From CAYSWK01 sp964434735 (lineage in GTDB: Archaea; Micrarchaeota; Micrarchaeia; Anstonellales; Bilamarchaeaceae): DNA of 19,853 bases. Location of the stretch: positions 1 to 19,853 of the forward strand of contig CAYSWK010000018.1 of assembly GCA_964434735.1 (NCBI GenBank). The letters are read 5' to 3'. A program made the position numbers and the translations under genes. Below are positions 14,027-19,853 of the stretch, in pieces. Below the pieces are notes generated by a model. That model had not been told where the DNA came from and ran no database searches. It saw only the letters and a list, made by a program, of their open reading frames with translations. Numbering within the stretch: position 1 is the stretch's first letter; every line of letters begins with the position of its first letter.

Positions 14027-15016
14027 ATGTCAAGAGATATACTTGTAGGCGGCCAGTATGGAGATGAGGGTAAGGGTAAAATTATTTCCTACATTGCCCA
14101 AGATTACGATGTCATTGCGCGCGGAGGCGTTGGCCCCAATGCAGGACATGAAGTTAATTACAAGGGCGTAAAATACCCCATGCGTATGCTTCCATGCGGA
14201 TTCACCAACGAAAAGGCGCGCATCCTTATTGGTGCAGGAGTTTCGGTAAATCCCGATGTATTTTTGAAAGAAGTTGATTTGATACAAGGGCATAAACGAG
14301 TAGGTGTTGATTTTCGTGCCACCTGGCTTACGAAGGAACATATTGAACGCGATTCACAAAGTGCGAATTCGCAAAAAATCGGTTCGACAAAAACAGGTTG
14401 TGGTCCTTCCGTTTCCGATCGTGTCAATCGTGTTGCAAAAACCGTTTCCAATTGCCCTGAACTTAAACCCTATTTGACAGACGTAGTCAAGGAAGTGCAT
14501 GCAAGCAAGAACGTATTGCTTGAAGGAACTCAGGGGTTCATGCTTTCTGTTTTATACGGAACATACCCGTTTGTCACGTCAAAGGATGTTTCCGCAAGCT
14601 CCATTGCCGCAGATGTCGGTCTTGGCCCCACGCAAGTCGATGATGTGTTAATGGTCATCAAGAGCTATACTACTCGCGTTGGTGCAGGGTTCCTTCCCAA
14701 TGAGGTAAATGAGGAAGAAGCAAAGAAGCACAATATGCAGGAATATGGGACCGTTACCGGCCGTGCACGAAGAACAAGCGTTGAACTCCATTGGGATCAT
14801 TTGAAGCTTGCAGTCCAGATCAACGGCGTTACTCAAATCGCACTTACTAAATTGGACGTCAAGTTCCCAGGTGCTGCAGGAAAAACGAAGTATTCTGATC
14901 TTTCAAGCGAATCAAAGAAATTTATTGAGGAAATAGAGAAAAAGCTTGAAGTTCCTGTTACGCTCATTGGCACGGGAAAAGATGCAGCGGCAATTATTGA
15001 CCGACGGGACGCGTAA
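14027..15016 (+). CDS. purA: Adenylosuccinate synthetase, archaeal short form
   Basis: The 329-residue product catalyses GTP-dependent ligation of IMP and aspartate to adenylosuccinate, the first step from IMP to AMP. The N-terminal GGQYGDEGKGK (8-18) holds catalytic D13 and the nucleotide-binding loop. NAGHEV (38-43) holds H41. TGCGPSVSDRV and YGTVTGRARR are further family motifs. The length matches the archaeal form, shorter than the bacterial enzyme. The ATG at 14027 gives the family-typical start MSRDILVGGQYG; the in-frame GTG at 14018 is part of the GTGATC ribosome binding site region. The last 23 bases overlap the 3' end of the convergent gene. Confidence 0.96.
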   Translation: MSRDILVGGQYGDEGKGKIISYIAQDYDVIARGGVGPNAGHEVNYKGVKYPMRMLPCGFTNEKARILIGAGVSVNPDVFLKEVDLIQGHKRVGVDFRATWLTKEHIERDSQSANSQKIGSTKTGCGPSVSDRVNRVAKTVSNCPELKPYLTDVVKEVHASKNVLLEGTQGFMLSVLYGTYPFVTSKDVSASSIAADVGLGPTQVDDVLMVIKSYTTRVGAGFLPNEVNEEEAKKHNMQEYGTVTGRARRTSVELHWDHLKLAVQINGVTQIALTKLDVKFPGAAGKTKYSDLSSESKKFIEEIEKKLEVPVTLIGTGKDAAAIIDRRDA

Positions 15017-15530
15017 TATCCTTGCATTGGTCCCAGGCTGCCGTTTCATATGCAACCGTTAATGTTTGGAATGAAAGGGCCTTGCCCTTTGTAAGATTTG
15101 CGAGCTTTTGTGTTTCGTTTTCAACGATTTCACTGGCTCGTCCGCTTATAATGAGTAGGTAGGGAAATTCGTATTCAGGAACGGTTTTTTGTTTTGCCTC
15201 AAGCATAACAAGCCTATTTTTTTCCTCTTGTGTAGGTTTGAATATCATCAACAAGTCTTTCTTGTCTATTTTTTTCCTTAATGCAACTATCTGATCGTTT
15301 ATTTTGTTTTTTGCGCTGATGAGTACAAAATGCTGGTCTATGATGCGTATCTGGATTCCAACTGGTGCAGCATATTCGTTTAAATGCGGCTTTTCGTGGT
15401 ATCCAATAATTGACATTGCCTTGTTTTCTGATGAAAATATGAGGGATTTATTTGTTGGCGATAGTATTGGTTTCTCAAACCAATTTGAAGGCAGAAGATT
15501 GGCCATTATCTGCGCAAAGGGGTTTGCCAT
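14994..15530 (-). CDS. Unknown soluble protein, tail overlapping purA
   Basis: The 178-residue product has no membrane segment, signal peptide or familiar motif. Its central region (about 85-115) is highly charged with KINDQIVALRKKIDKKD, possibly coiled coil, and its C-terminal part (about 115-178) alternates strands and helices (YLLIISGRASEIVEN, then TLTVAYETAAW). The predicted start is 38 bp from the divergent SNF transporter start, so both would share a very compact promoter region (TTTATAAT at 15538-15545). The last 23 bases, encoding DITRPVGQ, are antisense to the end of purA. Coding-like composition supports it being real, but no function can be proposed. Confidence 0.6.
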   Translation of the reverse strand: MANPFAQIMANLLPSNWFEKPILSPTNKSLIFSSENKAMSIIGYHEKPHLNEYAAPVGIQIRIIDQHFVLISAKNKINDQIVALRKKIDKKDLLMIFKPTQEEKNRLVMLEAKQKTVPEYEFPYLLIISGRASEIVENETQKLANLTKGKALSFQTLTVAYETAAWDQCKDITRPVGQ

Positions 15531-15568
15531 ACACGAGTTTATAATCCTAAAAGGTTTAAAAGTGCGTT

Positions 15569-16840
15569 ATGCATCCCCGCTTCTCTTCGAGCCTCATGTT
15601 CCTTATTGCGGCCATCGGAGCTGCCGTAGGTATAGGTAAAATATGGAGGTTTCCTTATCTTACGTTTCATGAAGGCGGGGGCACATTTCTTGCAACGTAT
15701 ATTGTTCTCTTTTTCATAATCGGAGTTCCCCTTCTCTTCATCGAATTTTTTGTTGGAAGGCATTATAGGCAAAATATCATTTCTGCATTTGAAAAACTTT
15801 CAAAGAAATGGTCTTTTGTAGGGTGGATCCCGGTTATTTTTGGCGTCATCATCATGGCATACTATGTTATGATTACGGGCTGGACGCTTGCATACACCGC
15901 AATGTCCCTTGGAGATACATATCTTCCGTTTGATGCGTATGCAAAAACGTGGGGGTCAAGCGTATTTTCAGTTCTTGTGTGTGCCTTGTGTTACGTGTTT
16001 CTTTCAAAAGGATTCCAAAAAGGCCTTGAAAAAGTTATGTTTTACTTTATCCCCCTTCTTTTCATCCTTTTTGCCGTATTTGGCATGTATGCGTACACGT
16101 TACCTGGAAAAGATGCTGCCCTTTCGTTTATGGCAGACGTGCATATGCCTTCTTTCCACACGGTGCTTAGCGCTATTTCCCAGATGTTCTTTTCGCTTTC
16201 AGTTGGCTGGGGAATTATGTTTGTGTACTCGACCTATGAAACCCATAAGGATAATGTGCTTAAGATAAGTTATCAGGTCGGCCTTGCGGATCTTGCCATT
16301 TCCCTCATTTCTGCATTCATCGTTTTTTCCCTTCTTTTTTCAAGCAATCTTCCGATTGCAAACGGTCCAGGACTTTCTTTTGAAGTTCTTCCTCTTGCGT
16401 TTATCGGGCAGCCTTTTGGTAATCTCCTTATGGCGTTATTCTTTTTCCTTCTTTTTATAACTGCAATCACCACCTGCCTTCCTTCAGTGCAGCTCATGCG
16501 TGATGTTTTGGAGGAAAAATACAAATGGAAGAGGAATATCGGGCTTTTTGCCATCTGCGCGCTTATCGCACTTGTTTCACTTGTTCCTTCATTGGGTTAC
16601 AGTCCGCTTAATCTCACTTTTTTTGGCCAATCGCCCTTTATTATTATGGATGAATTCCTTGTAGGCAAGGTGTTTGTGCTTTTGACCGTTTTGTACGTTC
16701 TTGTGCTTGTTCATTCTTATAAGAAGTTTGATCTTGAGCTTAAAAAAGAGGCAGGCGTATTTCAGCCGCTTTTGTCGGTCTGGCTTAAGTACGTTGCACC
16801 GTTAATCGTCCTTGCGGTTGGGATTTTTCAGTTTTTGTAG
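15569..16840 (+). CDS. SNF (NSS) family transporter with altered sodium site 1
   Basis: The 423-residue integral membrane protein has about 11 hydrophobic segments. The family signature in the first segment reads IGAAVGIGKIWRFPYL (16-31), followed by EGGGTF. LeuT-type transporters bring amino acids in with sodium through a 5+5 inverted-repeat fold. By hand alignment, the LeuT Na1 ligand N27 is lysine here (K24), and N286 in TM7 is probably serine (about S258). The Na2 position in TM8 appears conservatively kept (T301/T302 in ITAITTC for T354/S355). The TM6 region FFSLSVGWGIMFVYSTY matches FTLSLGFGAIITYASY of LeuT. Substrate is unknown. A ribosome binding site AAAAGGT (15550-15556) lies upstream. 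Confidence 0.92.
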   Translation: MHPRFSSSLMFLIAAIGAAVGIGKIWRFPYLTFHEGGGTFLATYIVLFFIIGVPLLFIEFFVGRHYRQNIISAFEKLSKKWSFVGWIPVIFGVIIMAYYVMITGWTLAYTAMSLGDTYLPFDAYAKTWGSSVFSVLVCALCYVFLSKGFQKGLEKVMFYFIPLLFILFAVFGMYAYTLPGKDAALSFMADVHMPSFHTVLSAISQMFFSLSVGWGIMFVYSTYETHKDNVLKISYQVGLADLAISLISAFIVFSLLFSSNLPIANGPGLSFEVLPLAFIGQPFGNLLMALFFFLLFITAITTCLPSVQLMRDVLEEKYKWKRNIGLFAICALIALVSLVPSLGYSPLNLTFFGQSPFIIMDEFLVGKVFVLLTVLYVLVLVHSYKKFDLELKKEAGVFQPLLSVWLKYVAPLIVLAVGIFQFL

Positions 16841-16848
16841 TATTCAAT

Positions 16849-17682
16849 CTATTTTTTCTCAGTTAAGCTTCTGATGATTTGGGGATTTATGAGGTAGGAC
16901 GTTATTCCTAGGAGTCCAAGGTTGGCAAGATCCAGTACCAGCGGCTTAAGAAAGGGCATGTTTTCCGAAGAATAGAGCGTTTCTAATATCCCTAAACTTA
17001 GCAATACTATTATGAAAAGACTCGCTTCCTTACGTTTTACGTTGCCTAACTTTACGTATGTAAGAAAAGGAAATGTAATTGCGGCCCCCATAAGGATGGA
17101 CCCTATATCAGCAGGGATTGGAAGGTAGGTGAATATTTCACCCGCCTGGACATATGAGATATATACAAATAGAATGTATACTGCAAATCTTGCCACTCCC
17201 AATCCAATCGCATGCATATAAGGGAGCTCAGACCCTTTCCCTAATTCAAAACATCTGGCTACAAAAAACCATACCGCAGCATGGATTCCGGCATATATAT
17301 CTTCAAAAAACATCATTAACATATTCACTAATTCATACCTAAATCCAAGTAATGTTCCAGACATAATAAGTAATGTCGTTAATATGAATTGGAAGATAAC
17401 AATAGAATACGCAAAATCCGATATAAATTCCTTATGTTTACGCACTTGTTTGTTGGTTAAATAATATGAAAGGAGGAACGTTAAAGGCGATAGGATAACT
17501 CCAAATCTAGTCGCTATTTCGGTGGGTGCAGTTAGGATATTTTCAAACGGTTCACCCAAAAGGAGCATCTTCAAAGAGATAATTGCAATTGTCGCAATAG
17601 TTAATAGTATCGCGCTTATAATAAAGGTAAAAATATACTGAAGTTTTATTTCACCCTCAAAACCAAAAAGGCTTATTTTCAT
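16849..17682 (-). CDS. Multi-pass membrane protein of unknown function
   Basis: From the ATG at 17682 the product is 277 residues with about seven hydrophobic segments: near 16-40, 50-75, 93-115, 128-150, 165-190, 195-215 and 222-240, with more toward the end. No family is recognised. Several loops are charged (TNKQVRKHKEF). The open frame continues upstream to 17781 through the tRNA gene, which is implausible as coding. The minus-strand CTTAAAATTC (about 17703-17712) is about 26 bp upstream of the ATG and could drive a leaderless transcript. TTTTTATATATA (17689-17700) is a better TATA match but would place initiation inside the coding region. Co-transcription with the tRNA 50 bases upstream is another option. 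It converges with the SNF transporter with an 8-base gap. Confidence 0.6.
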   Translation of the reverse strand: MKISLFGFEGEIKLQYIFTFIISAILLTIATIAIISLKMLLLGEPFENILTAPTEIATRFGVILSPLTFLLSYYLTNKQVRKHKEFISDFAYSIVIFQFILTTLLIMSGTLLGFRYELVNMLMMFFEDIYAGIHAAVWFFVARCFELGKGSELPYMHAIGLGVARFAVYILFVYISYVQAGEIFTYLPIPADIGSILMGAAITFPFLTYVKLGNVKRKEASLFIIVLLSLGILETLYSSENMPFLKPLVLDLANLGLLGITSYLINPQIIRSLTEKK

Positions 17683-17731
17683 AATAAGTATATATAAAAA
17701 AAGAATTTTAAGGGGATCTAATGAAGAAAAA

Positions 17732-17814
17732 CACCAAGGGCAGGATTTGAACCTGCAATCCCTTGCGGGACTAGATTTCAAGTCTAGCGCACTACCGGGT
17801 TATGCGACCTTGGT
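17732..17814 (-). tRNA. tRNA-Ser (anticodon TGA)
   Basis: The 83-nt RNA folds as a class II tRNA. The acceptor stem is ACCAAGG/CCTTGGT with discriminator G at 17732. The D stem is CGCA/TGCG. The anticodon stem CTAGA/TCTAG encloses loop CTTGAAA with anticodon TGA at 17778-17780. The long variable arm TCCC-GCAA-GGGA (17759-17770) is diagnostic of serine, as is the G discriminator. The T arm is GCAGG-TTCAAAT-CCTGC. The CCA end is not encoded. The first pair is A-U rather than G-C. No intron is present. Confidence 0.95.
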
Positions 17815-17874
17815 ATCAATTAAGCTATTTAATTGGAAAACTATTATGCAACTTAAGGAATAAAAACCCCCCAT

Positions 17875-18432
17875 TTACCCCTTCATTTCCTGGTTTTCAA
17901 CGGGTTCAAGGACTACTGAGTCGGAAAGGGTCTGTTGTTTCTCATCGGCTTTTGGCATTTCGATGGGTTTTCCCTTTTCAAGCCTGAAATACTGGTGGAA
18001 TTTATCTGTTAAATGAAGTGAAGATGAGCGTCCTGCTGCCTTTTGAGTTATAAACTCGTTTTCCTCAAGCTCAAACACGTCCTCATAGACTCGTACGCCT
18101 ATTCTTTTTACCAGCTCGCTTTTCAAAACCCCGTTGTGCTTTGCGATGTATGCAAGGGTGCGTAAAGCCTGGTGCGATAACGCAGAATCCTGTGCAAATT
18201 GCCTTACCCGTTCAACGTAATCTGATTTTATCTGGAGCACGTATTTTTTATTCTCCTCAACAATTTCAAGTGCGCTTTTTCTCTCAATATACTCGTTTTG
18301 CAATTCAGTAATGAGCGTTTGGATGTACCCAAGTGCTCCTATCCCCGTTAATCTTCGTAGTTCCTCAAGTGACATGGGTCGTGATGAAAGGAAGAGTGCC
18401 GCTTCGATGTATCTTTTTTCCTGCATTTCCAT
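17875..18432 (-). CDS. scpB: Segregation and condensation protein B (ScpB)
   Basis: The 185-residue product has two winged-helix domains: about 1-75 (KRYIEAALFLSSRPMSLEELRRLTGIG, a family-typical start) and 78-150 (SALSHQALRTLAYIAKHNGVLKSELVKRIG, then VYEDVFELEENEFI). A disordered acidic tail follows. ScpB dimerises and binds ScpA, linking it to SMC in chromosome condensation. I chose the ATG at 18432: GGTGA overlapping the stop of the adenylate kinase gene is well spaced, and the extra 33 residues of the longer frame overlap that gene. ScpA and SMC are not in the window. It is the last gene of the lipA-padR-AK6-scpB operon. Confidence 0.9.
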   Translation of the reverse strand: MEMQEKRYIEAALFLSSRPMSLEELRRLTGIGALGYIQTLITELQNEYIERKSALEIVEENKKYVLQIKSDYVERVRQFAQDSALSHQALRTLAYIAKHNGVLKSELVKRIGVRVYEDVFELEENEFITQKAAGRSSSLHLTDKFHQYFRLEKGKPIEMPKADEKQQTLSDSVVLEPVENQEMKG

Positions 18433-18436
18433 AGTA

Positions 18437-18967
18437 TCACCAGCCTTCGAACCATTTGAATTCATGCGAGTAGTCAACGCTATCGAGCTTTTTCTTTTTA
18501 TCCTTAACTGCTTGCATAAGAATTGTTGCACATGCCCTTATTCCGCGTTTTTCACTTGAAAGCTCTCGTACGTTTCGGTAGTTTGCCTCGGATTTAATCG
18601 TGCAATAATCAAGAAGCTCACATTCGAGGTTTTCATGGATTTTCTTTTTTGAATACTTTCGTTTTCCAAGTCGTTTTACAAGTATGGTCGGTGCACACCT
18701 TATCACAAATATCATATCCAGTGCAAGTGGCATTTCACAAAGAAGATGCCCTTCAACCACTACGTTTTTGTGCATTTTGAGTTCTTTATCCAATGCTTTT
18801 TTGAGCCGTGGGATGGGCACTTCAATTTCCTTCCCCTTTTTTGTTCCTAATTTATGCATTTTTACAAATGTAGTGCATTCAATACGTTCAAACCCAAGCA
18901 TTGTTGCAAGCACTTTTGCCACGCTTGATTTTCCGGTTCCAGGCGTTCCCGTTATTCCAATTTTCAT
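18437..18967 (-). CDS. AK6/Fap7-type adenylate kinase
   Basis: The 176-residue P-loop kinase has GTPGTGKSS (7-15) at the N-terminus, VVVEGHLLCEMP (69-80) in the AMP-binding region and a LID-like basic stretch RLGKRKYSKKKIHENLE (99-115) with the characteristic N-L-E-C-E-L-L-D-Y helix after it. This is the AK6 pattern, not the usual Adk. The eukaryotic counterpart Fap7 binds ribosomal protein uS11 and is needed for late small-subunit maturation; the archaeal ones are thought to do likewise. It directly abuts padR (stop and start adjacent) and is followed 4 bases later by scpB. Confidence 0.9.
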   Translation of the reverse strand: MKIGITGTPGTGKSSVAKVLATMLGFERIECTTFVKMHKLGTKKGKEIEVPIPRLKKALDKELKMHKNVVVEGHLLCEMPLALDMIFVIRCAPTILVKRLGKRKYSKKKIHENLECELLDYCTIKSEANYRNVRELSSEKRGIRACATILMQAVKDKKKKLDSVDYSHEFKWFEGW

Positions 18968-19282
18968 TTAGAGCCTCTTTGAAAGCGATGCAAGGTATTT
19001 TTTTGCATCAAGAAGGGTTTTTTTCCCTTTGGCAGTCAGTTCGTAATATTTCCTTCGTTCCTCAAAATTGGACGAAATAATCCCCTCGGCCTCAAGCCTA
19101 TACAAAACGAGATAAATCATGACTTTGCTTGGCTTGAATGAAAATTCGCGTTCAAGTTCCGAATCAAGGATATAGGCGTATACTTTCTTTTGTTTTTTGA
19201 TGAGTGAAAGTATTGAAAGCCAGATATTGCCCGTTGTGAGCGTTACATGCAATCTCTTAATCGGCAGTGGTTCTTCTTTCAT
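18968..19282 (-). CDS. PadR-type winged-helix transcriptional regulator
   Basis: The 104-residue product has the PadR-type winged-helix layout: helices in about 18-55 (TTGNIWLSILSLIKKQK and following), the recognition region FKPSKVMIYLVLYRLEAEGII (about 49-69) and the wing RRKYYELTAKGKKTLLDA (about 76-93), ending in a dimerisation helix. The pattern VYLVLYRLE-GII...R-YYELT is the PadR/winged-helix hallmark. The start overlaps lipA by 4 bases (ATGA), so they are coupled; it may control this operon. The ligand is not known. ArsR-type or other small winged-helix families are less likely alternatives. Confidence 0.8.
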   Translation of the reverse strand: MKEEPLPIKRLHVTLTTGNIWLSILSLIKKQKKVYAYILDSELEREFSFKPSKVMIYLVLYRLEAEGIISSNFEERRKYYELTAKGKKTLLDAKKYLASLSKRL

Positions 19283-19853
19283 ACGGTTGCCTCATGAGTG
19301 GTTTCAAAATACGCCTCAGCCTTATAACTGCTGCGGACATACGGCCCCGATGCCACAAAGAGGAATCCTTTTTGCAGGCCTTGCTTTTTGTATTCTTCGA
19401 ATAGGTTAGGATGGATGAATTCCTTTACTTTCACATGCCAGTCCGAAGGCTGCAAATACTGGCCAAGGGTGAAGAAATCCGTTCCTATTGCTCGCAAATC
19501 TTCCATTGCCTTGAGTACTTCGTCTTTTTCCTCGCCAAGGCCAAGCATGATGCTTGATTTGGTGTAAATTGAAGCATCCAGTTCCTTGACCGTTTTAAGC
19601 ACAGAAAGGCTTTGGTCGTAGTTTGCCCGCAAATCCCGAACCTTGTTTTGCAAACGTTGTACTGTTTCAATGTTGTGCGCAATGACATCCGGTTTTGCAT
19701 CCACTATTTTTTTGATGAGTTCCTTTTCCCCACGAAAATCAGGAATCAGCACTTCTATTTTTGTTTGAGGGTTTTGGTTTCTTACTGCACGGATTACTTG
19801 CGCAAAGTGCGCCGCTCCCTGGTCTTCAAGCTCATCTCGGTCAACCGAGGTAA
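19279..19853 (-). CDS. lipA: Lipoyl synthase, C-terminal part (5' end outside window)
   Basis: The frame is open from the window edge at 19853 to its stop at 19279. The first visible residues are TSVDRDELEDQGAAHFAQVI, a typical LipA core segment, followed by KIEVLIPDF and PDVIAHNIETVQRLQNKVRD. Later come TKSSIMLGLGEEKDEV and GQYLQPSDWHVKVKEFIHP, and the end contains GPYVRSSYKAE. These match the radical-SAM enzyme that inserts two sulfur atoms into protein-bound octanoate. The CxxxCxxC cluster motif and auxiliary cluster cysteines would be upstream of the window. Lipoylated targets are the 2-oxoacid dehydrogenases and the glycine cleavage H protein. A GTG at about 19752 is internal, not the start. 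The gene heads the padR-AK6-scpB operon. Confidence 0.93.
   Translation of the reverse strand, partial: TSVDRDELEDQGAAHFAQVIRAVRNQNPQTKIEVLIPDFRGEKELIKKIVDAKPDVIAHNIETVQRLQNKVRDLRANYDQSLSVLKTVKELDASIYTKSSIMLGLGEEKDEVLKAMEDLRAIGTDFFTLGQYLQPSDWHVKVKEFIHPNLFEEYKKQGLQKGFLFVASGPYVRSSYKAEAYFETTHEATV

Noticed and set aside
17683..17781. N-terminal extension of the membrane protein by 33 residues to 17781
   Set aside because: It reads through the tRNA-Ser gene on the same strand; the ATG at 17682 fits a normal first transmembrane segment.
18433..18531. Longer scpB start at 18531
   Set aside because: The extra residues overlap the AK6 gene and are not ScpB-like; the ATG at 18432 has a GGTGA site at the right distance.
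1..19853. CRISPR arrays, insertion sequences, prophage or integrase genes
   Set aside because: No regularly spaced repeats, transposase-like products, terminal inverted repeats or integrase motifs were found on either strand.

Overview
This window is archaeal chromosome. It carries archaeal-type information-processing genes: the exosome subunits Rrp4, Rrp41 and Rrp42, SBDS, L37Ae, RNA polymerase subunit P (Rpo12), the KEOPS subunit Pcc1 and prefoldin beta. It also has an archaeal-length PurA, AT-rich TATA-like promoters, GGTGA-type ribosome binding sites and U-rich tracts after operons. The lineage cannot be fixed from sequence alone. A DPANN-type or small euryarchaeal genome is a guess.

Layout. 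Positions 1-3882 are AT-rich and mostly minus strand. They hold the tail of an unidentified plus-strand gene, a secreted GHL10-type glycosidase with a sequon-rich lipoprotein, and a two-gene operon of a small helical protein and a stand-alone LAGLIDADG protein. A 631-aa membrane-anchored protein of unknown function is divergent from that operon (3967-5862). A VapBC pair with a degenerate PIN domain follows (5879-6486). From 6746 to 13372 lies the plus-strand core: ftsZ, then SBDS-rrp4-rrp41-rrp42-PUA protein, then rpl37ae-rpo12, pcc1-pfdB and a DHH phosphoesterase. This is a rearranged form of the conserved archaeal exosome/ribosome gene neighbourhood, without the proteasome and RNase P genes often found in it. 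A second VapBC pair with an intact active site, purA, an unknown minus-strand gene and an SNF/NSS-family transporter follow. The right end is minus strand: lipA (cut by the window edge)-padR-adenylate kinase AK6-scpB, then tRNA-Ser(TGA) and a multi-pass membrane protein.

How the genes fit together. SBDS, exosome, L37Ae, Rpo12, Pcc1 and prefoldin link transcription, RNA decay, tRNA modification and ribosome maturation. ftsZ and scpB serve division and chromosome segregation. AK6 in eukaryotes (Fap7) assists small-subunit assembly, which fits the ribosome theme.

The most notable observations are: an Rpo12 that keeps its family ends but has lost all four zinc-binding cysteines; an SNF transporter with lysine at the position of the Na1-site asparagine of LeuT; a solitary LAGLIDADG protein with one intact and one degenerate motif, in an operon with an unknown helical protein; and two VapBC modules in contrasting states of active-site conservation.
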